Shown piece after piece: positions 24,855 through 34,542 of a DNA stretch of 64,000 nucleotides. The notes under the pieces are model-generated. The model worked only from the letters and a program-made list of their open reading frames with translations. It was not told the DNA's origin and ran no database searches. This stretch comes from Bacillota bacterium. Its GTDB lineage: Bacteria; Bacillota; SHA-98; UBA4971. The stretch's first letter is position 1, and every line of letters starts with the position of its first letter. The position numbers and the translations under genes were made by a program. The stretch spans positions 167,901 to 231,900 of the forward strand of contig JANLFY010000004.1 of NCBI GenBank assembly GCA_024653485.1, written 5' to 3'.

Positions 24855-25838
24855 ATGGCGGATATGCCGAAGAAGGTGGCGACGCGCGCGGCGTACGGCA
24901 AAGCCCTTGTGAAGCTGGGGGAAGTGAACCCAGATGTGGTGGTTCTCGATGCCGACCTCGCGAAATCAACGAAAACCGACGAGTTTGCCGCGAGGTTCCC
25001 TGGAAGGTTCTTCGACATGGGAATAGCCGAGGCAGACATGATGGGGACGGCTGCGGGCTTGGCTGCGGCGGGAAAGATCCCCTTTGCCAGCACGTTCGCG
25101 GTGTTCGCGGCGGGCCGCGCCTTCGACCAGGTGAGGCAGGTCATAGGATATACCGGGCTCAACGTCAAGATATGCGCTACCCACGGAGGGATAACGGTGG
25201 GCGAGGACGGCGCCTCCCACCAGTCTGTGGAAGATATCGCTCTAATGAGGGCGATCCCGGGAATGACCGTCATCGTCCCCGCGGACGCCGTGGAGACGGA
25301 AAAGGCGGTGTTCGCCGCGGCACGCCACAAGGGGCCGGTTTACATAAGGCTTGGGAGGAGCGGCGTGCCGGTCATCTTCGATGAAGGATACTCGTTCGAG
25401 ATCGGACGGGCGGCGGTGCTGAGGGAAGGCGGCGACGTCACGTTCATAGCGTGCGGTGCCTTGGTGTCATCGTGTCTCGAGGCCGCCTCACGCCTCGCCA
25501 CGGAAAGCGGCGTCTCGGCGAGGGTTCTGAACATGGCCACCATAAAGCCCGCCGATTGCGACGCCGTGATAGCCGCTGCCCGCGACACAGGTGCCATCGT
25601 GACCGCCGAGGAGCATAGCGTTATAGGGGGGCTCGGGAGCGCGGTGTGCGAGATCACAGCGGAAGGATGCCCCGTGCCTGTGGAAAGGGTCGGCATACGC
25701 GATGTGTTTGGCCAGTCAGGGACGGCGGAGGAGCTTCTCGAGGCTTACGGACTCCTTGCCGAGGACATTGTCAAAGCGGCCTTGAGAGCTATCCAGAGAA
25801 AGCACCGGACGGGCCGTGAGACGGACCTCAGGAGGTGA
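24855..25838 (+). CDS. Transketolase, C-terminal subunit
   Basis: The 327-residue product holds the pyrimidine-binding and C-terminal transketolase domains: VVVLDADLAKSTKT, FDMGIAEADMMGTAAGLA, ATHGGITVGEDGASHQS, and the C-terminal domain from about residue 190 with VTAEEHSVIGGLGSAV. It pairs with the preceding subunit to form one active enzyme. The ATG at 24855 has GGAGG nine bases upstream and is preferred to an upstream in-frame start at 24831. The stop overlaps the next reading frame's ribosome site. Confidence 0.93.
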   Translation: MADMPKKVATRAAYGKALVKLGEVNPDVVVLDADLAKSTKTDEFAARFPGRFFDMGIAEADMMGTAAGLAAAGKIPFASTFAVFAAGRAFDQVRQVIGYTGLNVKICATHGGITVGEDGASHQSVEDIALMRAIPGMTVIVPADAVETEKAVFAAARHKGPVYIRLGRSGVPVIFDEGYSFEIGRAAVLREGGDVTFIACGALVSSCLEAASRLATESGVSARVLNMATIKPADCDAVIAAARDTGAIVTAEEHSVIGGLGSAVCEITAEGCPVPVERVGIRDVFGQSGTAEELLEAYGLLAEDIVKAALRAIQRKHRTGRETDLRR

Positions 25839-25843
25839 TGGCG

Positions 25844-26410
25844 GTGAGCGGGGTGTCGCGGTTGGCAGGGACTCTGGCTGGGCGGGTCTGTGTGACCGTG
25901 GCAGCCTGCGTGCTCTTGGCGCTTTCTGTCGGTGGGTGTGGGAGACCGAAGAGCGCCGGGACGACTCTAAGGGTCGCGATGTGGGGAGAGCCAGAGGAGC
26001 AGCGTAGGGTCGAGGAGGCGTCAAGGGCCTTCGAGGCCGCGAATGCCGGCGTGCGGGTGCAACTGGAGATCGCTCCTGGCACGCACATAGCCGGGGGGGT
26101 TACCGCCTACGAGCAGAAGCTCATCGTTCTCATCGCCGCCAGGAACGCTCCCGACGTCATGTACCTGCCCAGGGAGAGATACGAGTTCTACGCGGAAAAG
26201 GGCGCGCTCGTGAACCTCGAACCCTTTATCGAGAGAAACGACGACTCAAGGAGGCTTCCCCCCGGATCGCTTGAGGGGATGCGCGTCGGCGGAGGGATAT
26301 ACGGCCTGGCAAGAGACTCGGGAACGGTCTTGGCAGTCAGCGCCCAGACAAGACACCCCGAAGCAGCTTGGGAGCTGCTTCTGAGCATCGCTGGAGCCGA
26401 CCGGCGGTAG
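25844..26410 (+). pseudogene. Internally deleted ABC-transporter binding lipoprotein gene
   Basis: The frame encodes only 188 residues against about 400-430 for the family. It starts well: GGAGG eight bases ahead of a GTG, a signal peptide and lipobox (LSVGGC), then the first lobe of a family 1 sugar-binding protein (LRVAMWGEPEEQRR, APDVMYLPRERYEFY). At about residue 145, IYGLARDSGT, normally mid-protein, runs straight into VLAVSAQTRHPEAAWELL, which belongs near the C-terminus, and stops a few residues later. This is the picture left by an in-frame deletion of some 200 codons. It could still yield a lipoprotein but not a two-lobed binding protein. No permease genes adjoin it. Confidence 0.65.
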
Positions 26411-26560
26411 CTGGCGCCGCCTTCCGGTCTCTCGAGTATGGCGTCGCGACTGTGCCTGGGCCTTGCATGGAAGATACTTCTTGAGGGAGTGAGGAGGTTT
26501 TTCCCGAGGCATATCGAAGTATGCCTGGTAAGCTCGATCCTCTAGGGATTTCGGGAAGTG

Positions 26561-27277
26561 ATGCTCTTGATCCGCCTCTACAACGTGTCGAAGGTGTACC
26601 CGAACGGGGCAGTGGGGCTCCTAAACGCAGACACGTTCATCAGGCAGGGCGAGTTCGTGTTTCTCGTTGGACCGAGTGGTGCGGGGAAGACAACTTTCAT
26701 GAGCCTCCTCACCCGACAGGTGCTTCCCACACAAGGCCAGGTCATCGTGGATGGCAGGAACGTGGTGCGCATGCGGCCCTCGGAGGTCCCCTACCTCCGC
26801 CGTGCCGTAAGGATGATCTTCCAGGACTATAAGCTGCTTCCGAACAAGACGGCATACGAGAACGTTGCCTTCGCGCTCCGCGTGACCGAGGCGAGCCCGC
26901 GGCACGTTCGCGCACGGGTGATGGAGTCCTTGGAGCTTGTGGGAATCGCGTCCAAGGCCGGAGCATATCCAGACGAGCTGTCCGGCGGGGAACAGCAGCG
27001 CGTGTCCATAGCCCGCGCCATTGTGGGTGACCCGACGGTTCTACTGGCCGATGAGCCCACCGGCAACCTAGACCTCGACACGTCTTGGGGAATCATGGAG
27101 GTGCTCTTGAGGATCAACAAGAGGGGTACCACGGTCATCATGGCAACACACAACGAATCGATCGTGGATGGAATGATGCGCAGGGTCATCGAACTGGATG
27201 GCGGCAAGATCGTCAGGGATGACGAGAGGGGAGCGTACAGGCGTGAGGCTGACCACGGCATGGTACTTCCTGGCTGA
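26561..27277 (+). CDS. ftsE: Cell-division ATP-binding protein FtsE
   Basis: FtsE is the ABC ATPase partner of FtsX; in Gram-positives the pair switches on a peptidoglycan hydrolase rather than transporting a substrate. The 238-residue product has Walker A (GPSGAGKT), the signature LSGGEQQR, Walker B (VLLADEPTGNLD) and the switch His in MATHN. The ATG at 26561 has a GGGAAG site just upstream; an overlapping GTG precedes it by one codon. It overlaps ftsX by 35 bases, and an M23-type coiled-coil hydrolase follows, the expected partner. Confidence 0.95.
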   Translation: MLLIRLYNVSKVYPNGAVGLLNADTFIRQGEFVFLVGPSGAGKTTFMSLLTRQVLPTQGQVIVDGRNVVRMRPSEVPYLRRAVRMIFQDYKLLPNKTAYENVAFALRVTEASPRHVRARVMESLELVGIASKAGAYPDELSGGEQQRVSIARAIVGDPTVLLADEPTGNLDLDTSWGIMEVLLRINKRGTTVIMATHNESIVDGMMRRVIELDGGKIVRDDERGAYRREADHGMVLPG

Positions 27278-28121
27278 GGGCTGGCGCTCGGCCAGGCGCA
27301 ACGTCAGCCTCATATCCTTGGGAACGGTCGCTGCGTCTTTGTTCGTCCTGGGAGTGCTAGGGCTCGTTCTGATGAACCTCAACTATGTGTCCCAGCTGCT
27401 CCAGGCCAGGATAGAGGTCAGGGTGTTCCTGGAGGACGGCCTCTCACCTGAAGGTGTTGCCGCCATGAAGGAACAGATTCTGGCCACGGACGGCGTGGCG
27501 CGCGTGGCGTTCGTGAGCAAGGAGGAGGGCTTGCGAAGGCTTCGGAGCCAACTCGGAGAGCGGGCAGACCTCCTCGAGGTCGTCGGTGAGAACCCGCTTC
27601 CAGACGCGTTCGACGTGAGGGTTGACGATCCTCAGCACACCGCGGAAGTGGCGGCGAGGATAGCGCGGATACCGGGCGTGCTCAGCGTGAACTACGGCAA
27701 GGGGTTCACCGAGAAGCTCCTCGCCACGACGCGCCTGGTCGGCGTGGCAGGGGCGGGCGTCGCCGTCTTGTTCGCGGCAGCCGTGGTGTTCATCGTCGGG
27801 AATACCGTCAGGCTCACAGTCATCTCACGCGCTCGCGAGATAGAGGTCATGAAACTCGTGGGCGCTACGGACTGGTTCATAAGGTGGCCTTTCCTGGTCG
27901 AAGGCATGGTAGTGGGGCTTGTGGGAGCCGCAACGTCGGGGCTGCTCCTGTTTGTTTGCTATAACTTCGCAGTACGGTATGTGGCGGGGCTGGCACCCTT
28001 CATTCCCCTCATCACATCCTCCGAGCCGGTGGCAGCATTGTGTGTTGCGTTGCTCTTTGCCGGCGTGCTCATGGGGGCCGTGGCCGGCGGCGTCTTCGTG
28101 AAGAGATACTTACGCGTCTGA
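27243..28121 (+). CDS. ftsX: Cell-division protein FtsX
   Basis: The 292-residue product has one N-terminal membrane helix (about 20-45), an extracellular domain (about 50-165, including [14 protein letters not shown]), and three C-terminal helices with the FtsX signature around [15 protein letters not shown]. It transmits FtsE ATP hydrolysis to an outside hydrolase. The GTG at 27243 has AGAGGGGAG nine bases upstream; the open frame reaches back to 27198 but those residues lie within ftsE and are not needed. Length matches B. subtilis FtsX. Confidence 0.95.
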   Translation: MRLTTAWYFLAEGWRSARRNVSLISLGTVAASLFVLGVLGLVLMNLNYVSQLLQARIEVRVFLEDGLSPEGVAAMKEQILATDGVARVAFVSKEEGLRRLRSQLGERADLLEVVGENPLPDAFDVRVDDPQHTAEVAARIARIPGVLSVNYGKGFTEKLLATTRLVGVAGAGVAVLFAAAVVFIVGNTVRLTVISRAREIEVMKLVGATDWFIRWPFLVEGMVVGLVGAATSGLLLFVCYNFAVRYVAGLAPFIPLITSSEPVAALCVALLFAGVLMGAVAGGVFVKRYLRV

Positions 28122-28207
28122 CGGATCCGCAGGAACAGGAAAGGCAGAGCTTCCGACGGGACTGGCGCCGGCGCCAGGACGAGGCCTTGATAGTCGGGGG
28201 TGCCGCG

Positions 28208-29413
28208 GTGAAAACCAGGATGAAGTCCACTCACGTTCTCATGATGGCTGTGCTTCTCGCGACCGTCATGGCGCTGTGTTCCCTCGCATCTGGGCAGTCC
28301 TCATCCGAGCTACTGCGCAAGCGCGACGAGCTCGGTGACATAAACGACCAGATGCAAGAGGCGAAGAAGCAGCTCCTAACTGTACAGCAGAAGGAGAAGG
28401 GCGTCCTCGCGGAGATCCACAAGGCCGAGATGGAGCTGGAAAGAACCAGGGCTCGCCTGAACTCGCTCGCGAACCGGGCGAAGCAACTGACGCAAGGCGT
28501 TGCCCAGGCTGAGCGGGAGCTGGCCGCCGCCGAGGACGACCTCGCCGGGGCGCAAAAGCGTCTTGACCGGACGCTCTCGCGGCTGCGGGCGAGGCTTAGA
28601 GCCATGTACATCTCAGGCCCCGCGGACTACCTCGAGGTGCTGTTCTTGTCCACCGACTTCGCCGACTTCGTGAGCAGGTTCGAGTACGTAGAGATCCTTG
28701 CAAGATACGACGCCCAATGCTTGGACGAGGCCAAGGCCGAGGTGGCCGTCATCGAGGCTAAGATGGCCGAGGTCTCAAACAAGAAAGCCAAGCTCCAGCA
28801 AGAACGCGACAACTTAGCGCGCGTGCAAGAGCAAGTAAAGGTCCAGGAGGCAAAGCTCGCGGCGAAGGTGCGGGAGAGAGAGGCGCTTCTCTCCAGGATC
28901 CAGAGCGAGCGTGCCCGGTACGAGCAGGCGCTCGACGAGCTCGAAGAGATGAGCCGCGAGCTGGAGAAGGCCATTCGGGATTTGCAGGCGCGTGAGGCGA
29001 AAGCCGGGAGGGCCTTGCCGAGATGGACCGGGAAGTTCGTCATGCCCGTGAGCGGCAGGATATCCTCTGATTTCGGAATGAGGTTCCATCCCATACTCAA
29101 GAAGTCACGCTTCCACTCCGGCATAGACATCGCCGTGCCTACCGGCACACCGGTCCGTGCGGCTGCCGACGGCGTGGTGATATACAGCGGATGGGTCAGT
29201 GGTTACGGATACACGGTGATCATCGATCACGGTGGAGGGCTGTCAACTCTCTACGGCCACAATTCATCCCTGCTTGTGAAGGGCGGCCAGTCGGTGCTCC
29301 AGGGAGACAGGATAGCCAAGTCGGGCAGCACAGGCTTGTCTACGGGGCCGCACGTTCATTTCGAGGTAAGGGATGACGGCACCCCGGTGAACCCCTGGCA
29401 GTGGTTGAAATGA
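28208..29413 (+). CDS. EnvC-like coiled-coil protein with M23 (LytM) peptidase domain
   Basis: The 401-residue product has a signal peptide (ending near LASGQ), a long coiled coil (about residues 30-270, rich in Glu, Lys, Arg, Ala) and a C-terminal LytM/M23 domain. The zinc-site motifs are intact (HSGIDIAVP and HVHFEV), so unlike E. coli EnvC it could itself cut peptide cross-links. The coiled coil is the element that contacts FtsX in related systems, and the gene follows ftsEX by 86 bases, so it is probably their hydrolase effector. The GTG at 28208 has GGGGG seven bases upstream; ATG at 28220 is an alternative. Confidence 0.88.
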   Translation: MKTRMKSTHVLMMAVLLATVMALCSLASGQSSSELLRKRDELGDINDQMQEAKKQLLTVQQKEKGVLAEIHKAEMELERTRARLNSLANRAKQLTQGVAQAERELAAAEDDLAGAQKRLDRTLSRLRARLRAMYISGPADYLEVLFLSTDFADFVSRFEYVEILARYDAQCLDEAKAEVAVIEAKMAEVSNKKAKLQQERDNLARVQEQVKVQEAKLAAKVREREALLSRIQSERARYEQALDELEEMSRELEKAIRDLQAREAKAGRALPRWTGKFVMPVSGRISSDFGMRFHPILKKSRFHSGIDIAVPTGTPVRAAADGVVIYSGWVSGYGYTVIIDHGGGLSTLYGHNSSLLVKGGQSVLQGDRIAKSGSTGLSTGPHVHFEVRDDGTPVNPWQWLK

Positions 29414-29615
29414 CGTGGACGAGACGCGAATAAGGCGCGAGGAGAACGGCCAAGAGGACTTGCGTGCATGCTTGCGGCAGGCCGATGTGGGACGACCGAT
29501 GGCGGAAGGCGGAGCGAGGAGCCGGCTGCGCAGGGTAGTCGGATGACGGCCGGGGAGCTCGGTACACGGGCTAGGATGAGGCCATTCCGGAGCGCGTGGA
29601 GACTGGTGGGACATT

Positions 29616-30998
29616 ATGAGCAGATTTGCTCGGGCAACAGGAATCTTTCTGGCAACGCTTACGGTCATCGCGGCGGTGAGTCTTGCCGGGTGGCTCAGTG
29701 CGCCTTCGGGCTGCACCGGACCTCCCTCAGTCGCCTCAGCGGGGGTTTCTGTCCAAACGCCGCCGCAAGCGCAAGCGGAAGCTGGCCTCTCGTTTGAGAA
29801 GGGGACGGAAGCTCAGCAACAAGCCCAAACCGAAACGAAGCCTGCGGGACAGAAAGATGCTTCCGGTGTATCATCGAGTGAGGGCAGCGCTCTCGTGGCC
29901 CTTGAAGTAGTGCAACTCCTCAAGCAGACGTATGTCTCCCAGGTAGACGTGGGCGCCCTGCTGCGGGCATACAATGAGAAGCGCAGCATACCTGACATGC
30001 TGGCCGTTCTGAACGATCCCTACACTCGGTACATGAACGCTGCCCAGTACCGCACTATGCAGGAGGATATAAGAGGCACTTTCGACGGAATAGGCATCAC
30101 GGTGGGGATACGCGACGGACAGCTCACGATAGTCGCGCCGCTCAAGGGCACCCCTGGCGACCGGGCGGGACTCCGTTCCATGGACAGGATCAAGTTCATC
30201 GATGGAAAGCCCACGAAGGACATGGTTCTCGATTACGCCGTCTCCCTGATGAAAGGGAAGAAGGGCACTGAGGTAGTGCTGGGGGTGGAACGCGACGAGG
30301 ATGGAAAGACGCGGTTCTTCGAGGTGAGGATAATCAGGGACACCATAAGGGTTCCCCACGTGGCCTCGGAGATGCTTCAGGACGGCATCGGCTACGTGCA
30401 AATCTCATCTTTCCTAGGAGACGACACCGCGGAGGCGCTCGATCGCGAGTTGGGCGGGCTTGCCAGCAAGGGAATGCGAGGGCTCATCCTCGATCTTCGG
30501 TACAACCCGGGCGGGTCGTTTCCCCTTGCGATCGAGGTGGCGAGCAGGTTCATGGCCGCCGGGTCGCCAGTGGTGCACGTCGTGGGAAGGGACGGTCAAA
30601 AGGTGACTTACTACGCGGGGCCCGGGCCTAAGACCTCCGTTCCCATGGTCGTGCTCGTGAACGAGGCGAGCGCGAGCGCCTCCGAGATCGTAGCGGGCGC
30701 GCTGCAGGACATGAAGGTCGCCACGGTAATAGGCGTGACGACTTTCGGGAAGGGGCTTGTGCAGACAATATACCCGCTTTCTGACGGATCTGCCGTTTCC
30801 ATTACGACCTCCAAGTACCTCACGGCAGGCGGCCATTCCATCGACAAGAGAGGCATAGTGCCGGACATACAGGTGAGTCCGCCCAAGCCAGCCGGTGATG
30901 CGCGGGACGAAGCAGAGAGCGAGGCCCCGGTCGATGTGCAGCTTGACAAGGCAATCGAGACTCTCAAAGCGAAGATCGAGGAACGCAAGGCAGCGTAG
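29616..30998 (+). CDS. S41 family C-terminal processing peptidase (CtpA/CtpB-like)
   Basis: The 460-residue protease has an N-terminal anchor (residues 7-30), a Gln/Ala-rich linker, a PDZ domain (about 145-235, starting GIGITVGIRDGQLTIVAP), and a tail-specific protease domain. The catalytic serine is in NEASASASEIVAGAL and the lysine in FGKGLVQT, as in CtpB. These proteases trim or degrade exported proteins at the membrane face; B. subtilis CtpB acts in sporulation signalling and lies in the same position after ftsEX. The ATG has GGTGGGA upstream. About 200 bases before it show nothing recognisable. Confidence 0.92.
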   Translation: MSRFARATGIFLATLTVIAAVSLAGWLSAPSGCTGPPSVASAGVSVQTPPQAQAEAGLSFEKGTEAQQQAQTETKPAGQKDASGVSSSEGSALVALEVVQLLKQTYVSQVDVGALLRAYNEKRSIPDMLAVLNDPYTRYMNAAQYRTMQEDIRGTFDGIGITVGIRDGQLTIVAPLKGTPGDRAGLRSMDRIKFIDGKPTKDMVLDYAVSLMKGKKGTEVVLGVERDEDGKTRFFEVRIIRDTIRVPHVASEMLQDGIGYVQISSFLGDDTAEALDRELGGLASKGMRGLILDLRYNPGGSFPLAIEVASRFMAAGSPVVHVVGRDGQKVTYYAGPGPKTSVPMVVLVNEASASASEIVAGALQDMKVATVIGVTTFGKGLVQTIYPLSDGSAVSITTSKYLTAGGHSIDKRGIVPDIQVSPPKPAGDARDEAESEAPVDVQLDKAIETLKAKIEERKAA

Positions 30999-31095
30999 GA
31001 TGGCCGGCGTGGGACGACGGGAGCAACGGGACTTGCAGGACGGCGTATAATAGTCTTGAGGCGTCCAATTCGTCCGGCGGCAGGGAGTGGCCTGG

Positions 31096-32388
31096 ATGTT
31101 TCCTTTCGGCAAGGTCGTCGCAACGATTCTCATGCTCATTCCACAGGTGCTCTTGCATCCCACTTTCTGGATGGTAGTCGTCCTGGTGGCGATGCAATAC
31201 GCACGCATGGCCAGAGTGGAGCAACGCGTATTTGGCCAGGCCATCGAGTCCCCTGCGTCCTTGGTGCTCTCCTCTCTTCTGTTGGGCGCGGCGGCGGGCT
31301 TCGTCGCGAGCCTCATTTTCGTTTTCGTAGGCGTCACGGTGACAGGGGCAGGGGTCGCCTTCTTACTCCCCGTTGCGCTTGTGCTGATGCTCATCGATCC
31401 CAGGTTTCTATGCTTCTCGTATGCTGGGGGGCTGCTCGCGCTTTCCAGCCTTGCCTTCGGCGTTCCCAAAGTGGGAATACCCGAGCTCATGATCCTCGTG
31501 GCCGTGCTTCACCTCATAGAGAGCGCGCTCATCTGGACGACCGGGTCTCAGGGAGCGCTTCCGCTCTACATGAAAACCCGCGACGGCGACGTTGTAGGAG
31601 GTTTCCTTCTTCAGAAGTTCTGGCCGATCCCGCTGGTCGGAATGATGCTGCTTACGCCGCGTTTGAGCGAGATAGAGAGCCTGGCCCGAGGCTTGATAAG
31701 CATGCCCGACTGGTGGCCGCTCATCAAACCGGACATGGCGGTGCCTGAGGGGCACGAGCTGCTCTTCGCGATGTTCGCCCTGCCCGCCGCGCTTGGGTAC
31801 GGCGACTTCGCCGTAGCGAGGACGCCCAAGGAAAGGAGCGCGCGAACGGCGCGCAACCTCATGGCGTTCAGCGTGGTGCTGTTGGCGCTGGCGCTCGGCG
31901 CCTCGATCTGGCCTTGGATGCGCTGGCTCGCCGCTCTCTTCTCACCGTTCGGACATGAAATGGTGATCGCGGCGGGGAGGCGGGCCGAGACGAGGTCGAG
32001 GGCTGCGTACGTGCCCGACCCGCGCGGCTTGAAAGTCCTCGACGTAGTGCCTCGCTCGCCCGCGGCGCGAGCGGGCCTGCGCAGCGGGGACGTGCTCATC
32101 GCCGTGAACGGTCAGCCTGTCAGGAACGCCGCAGATCTTCTCGACGCCATGAGCGGATCCCCTCCGTGGTTCTACATTGAGGCCGAGCGTGATGCGGAGG
32201 CGACACACCGGACCCACGGGGCGCCGTGGTCCGTCGACGTGCAGACTCGGCGTTTCACTAAGTCCATTCCCGGGGACGTGGATAGGCTTGGGATAGTCCC
32301 CGTGCCGAGCCCGGGGGACCCACCTCACGTAAGCATTCCCACTGCAGGCGTGGACGGGCCGCTCGCAAAGGTGTTCCGAAGGAGATGA
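31096..32388 (+). CDS. Polytopic membrane protein with PDZ domain, MinJ-like
   Basis: This 430-residue product has about seven or eight membrane segments (to about residue 290) and a PDZ domain (about 300-370: LKVLDVVPRSPAARAGLRSGDVLIAVNGQPV). B. subtilis MinJ, which links DivIVA to MinCD and FtsZ, has the same build and the same chromosomal place after ftsE-ftsX-ctpB, so a topological role in division is a fair inference, although sequence identity alone is not compelling by eye. The ATG at 31096 has CAGGGAG eight bases upstream; the GTG at 31087 would overlap that site. It converges with uvrC, 18 bases apart. Confidence 0.75.
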   Translation: MFPFGKVVATILMLIPQVLLHPTFWMVVVLVAMQYARMARVEQRVFGQAIESPASLVLSSLLLGAAAGFVASLIFVFVGVTVTGAGVAFLLPVALVLMLIDPRFLCFSYAGGLLALSSLAFGVPKVGIPELMILVAVLHLIESALIWTTGSQGALPLYMKTRDGDVVGGFLLQKFWPIPLVGMMLLTPRLSEIESLARGLISMPDWWPLIKPDMAVPEGHELLFAMFALPAALGYGDFAVARTPKERSARTARNLMAFSVVLLALALGASIWPWMRWLAALFSPFGHEMVIAAGRRAETRSRAAYVPDPRGLKVLDVVPRSPAARAGLRSGDVLIAVNGQPVRNAADLLDAMSGSPPWFYIEAERDAEATHRTHGAPWSVDVQTRRFTKSIPGDVDRLGIVPVPSPGDPPHVSIPTAGVDGPLAKVFRRR

Positions 32389-32406
32389 CGCAAACCCTCG
32401 TTCCGG

Positions 32407-34542
32407 CTAGTCCGAGGAGTCCACGGATGGCCGGGGCAAGGAGCTCAGGGCTTCTTTGACCCGCTCTGCGGCCTTTCGCGTCATACCGGGCGCCTTCGCG
32501 AGATCCTCGACGCTGGCTTCCCGAATGGCTTCCACCGTGCGGAATGCCGTGATGAGGGATTTCAGACGCTTTCGTCCGATTCCGGGAACATCCTCCAGCG
32601 CGGAGAGGGTCGCCCTCTTCGTGCGAAGCTGTCGGTGGTAGGACACAGCGAACCTGTGCGCCTCGTCCCGCACGCGCTGGAGTAGGAACAGCGCTTTCGA
32701 GTCTCTCGGAAGGGATATCGGGCACGGTTTGTCCTTGAGGAACACGAGTTCGTGCTCTTTGGCAAGGCCCACGGCCGGGATCGCCTCATCCAAGCCGCAC
32801 TGGCGCAGAGCCTCAAGAGCCGCGTTGAGCTGCCCCTTTCCGCCATCGATGAGCATCAGGTCGGGCAGAACGCCCGGCGCGCCCGGCACTGTCACGGACG
32901 AGGGGTCCTTCTCGGATACCCGTCGTTGCCTGCCGCGAGCGTCGAGAACCTGAGCTGCCTCACCGCACTCTTGACTCTCCGGCCCCTCGTGACCGCCGCT
33001 CGTCCGCCCTCGAGCCGCCGGCGTGCCGCGGCCTTCCTCTCGCGAGACTCCAAGCCGACGGCACCTCCTTGTGACGATCTCACGCATCATCGCGAAGTCG
33101 TCTTGTCCCTTCACTGTCTTGATTCTGAACCGCCTGTACGCGGACTTGAGCGGGCGCCCGCTCTCGAAAACCACCATCGATCCGACCGCATCGGCGCCTT
33201 GTATGGTCGAGATGTCAAACGCTTCTATCCTGCGGGGGAGTCTTGGAAGTCCGAGAGCTTGCTGGAGTTCCGCCATGGCGCCTTCCTCCATGTCAGCAGC
33301 GCGTGCGGCTCGTATGCGGGCTTCCTCCAGCCCCAGCTTGGCATTGGCTTGCACCATTTCCACCAGGCTTCTCTTCTCGCCCCTGCGGGGCGACGTGATC
33401 CGCACCTTGGAGCCGCTCAGCATGCCCAACCACGATGCGATCGAGCCGGCCTCGTCGCCCAGGCTCGACTGCACCAGGATCTCAGCCGGCACGTGGGCTG
33501 CCGCCGCATAGTGCTGTTTCAGGAAAGCAGCCAGCATCTCCGAATCAGGCGTGTCGTCGGAGTTCGCCATGAAGAACCGTTCGCGACCGACCAGCTTTCC
33601 GCCGCGCACGAAGAAGACCTCCACACAAGCCTCTGCGCCGTCCTCGTCCCGCGCGAAGCCGATGACGTCCATGTCGCGGTGGGAACTCAGCACTACTTTC
33701 TGTCTCTCCATCACTCGCTCCATTGCCCGTATCCGGTCGCGCAGGGCGGCCGCGGTTTCGAAGTCCATAAGGGTCGATGCGGCCTGCATCTGCCTCTTCA
33801 TCTCCCGGACGAGCTGGTCCTGCCTTCCCTCCAGGAACAGAACGATTTGTTTCACCAGCTCTGCGTATGCCTCACGCGTTATAGCTCCCGCACATGGAGC
33901 GAGGCACCTACCGATGTGGTGGTTGAGGCACGGACGTTCGCGCGAACTCTCCGCAATCCTCTTCGAGCAGCCACGGACGGGGAAAAGGCGCTTAATGAAA
34001 GCCAGTGTGCTGCGCATTCCGCTGACGTCGGGATACGGCCCGAAATAACGCGACCCGTCCTGCTCAACCCTCCGCGTGACCAGCACCCGGGGAAACGGCT
34101 CCGCCAAAGTGATCTTGATGTGAGGATAGGTCTTGTCGTCCCTCAGCCTGACATTGTACCGCGGACGGTGCTGCTTGATGAGGTTGTTCTCGAGGATCAG
34201 CGCCTCGACTTCCGAGTCGGTGACCAGGTACTCGAAGTCGGCGATGTTCCCGACGAGGAGTCGTGTGCGCCTGGCGAACGTCTTCGGTGACTGGAAATAC
34301 GAACGAACCCTGTTCCTGAGCGAGGACGCCTTGCCCACGTAGATCACGCGTCCTGTCGCGTCTTTCATCAGGTACACTCCAGGCCTGTCGGGCAGGTCCT
34401 TCGCTCTCTCACGAAGGCGTTCCCTTGCCGCGGCCCGTTTGTTCTCGACATTGGCTTCTCTGTCCCAGCCCGCCGAGTCGCTTCCTCCTGATCCCGGGCT
34501 CCCGGTCGAGATAGCGTACCCGTCTTCGGAATCGTGATTCAT
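32407..34542 (-). CDS. uvrC: UvrABC excinuclease subunit C
   Basis: UvrC makes both incisions around a DNA lesion. The 711-residue product has an N-terminal GIY-YIG nuclease domain ([18 protein letters not shown]), a UVR motif ([11 protein letters not shown]), the RNase H-like second nuclease ([34 protein letters not shown]) and a C-terminal double helix-hairpin-helix ([13 protein letters not shown]). It is about 100 residues longer than usual: a charged, low-complexity insert (about 490-555) splits the RNase H-like part, and there is a ~40-residue N-terminal tail. The ATG overlaps the uvrA stop by four bases, so the genes are coupled. Confidence 0.96.
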   Translation of the reverse strand: MNHDSEDGYAISTGSPGSGGSDSAGWDREANVENKRAAARERLRERAKDLPDRPGVYLMKDATGRVIYVGKASSLRNRVRSYFQSPKTFARRTRLLVGNIADFEYLVTDSEVEALILENNLIKQHRPRYNVRLRDDKTYPHIKITLAEPFPRVLVTRRVEQDGSRYFGPYPDVSGMRSTLAFIKRLFPVRGCSKRIAESSRERPCLNHHIGRCLAPCAGAITREAYAELVKQIVLFLEGRQDQLVREMKRQMQAASTLMDFETAAALRDRIRAMERVMERQKVVLSSHRDMDVIGFARDEDGAEACVEVFFVRGGKLVGRERFFMANSDDTPDSEMLAAFLKQHYAAAAHVPAEILVQSSLGDEAGSIASWLGMLSGSKVRITSPRRGEKRSLVEMVQANAKLGLEEARIRAARAADMEEGAMAELQQALGLPRLPRRIEAFDISTIQGADAVGSMVVFESGRPLKSAYRRFRIKTVKGQDDFAMMREIVTRRCRRLGVSREEGRGTPAARGRTSGGHEGPESQECGEAAQVLDARGRQRRVSEKDPSSVTVPGAPGVLPDLMLIDGGKGQLNAALEALRQCGLDEAIPAVGLAKEHELVFLKDKPCPISLPRDSKALFLLQRVRDEAHRFAVSYHRQLRTKRATLSALEDVPGIGRKRLKSLITAFRTVEAIREASVEDLAKAPGMTRKAAERVKEALSSLPRPSVDSSD

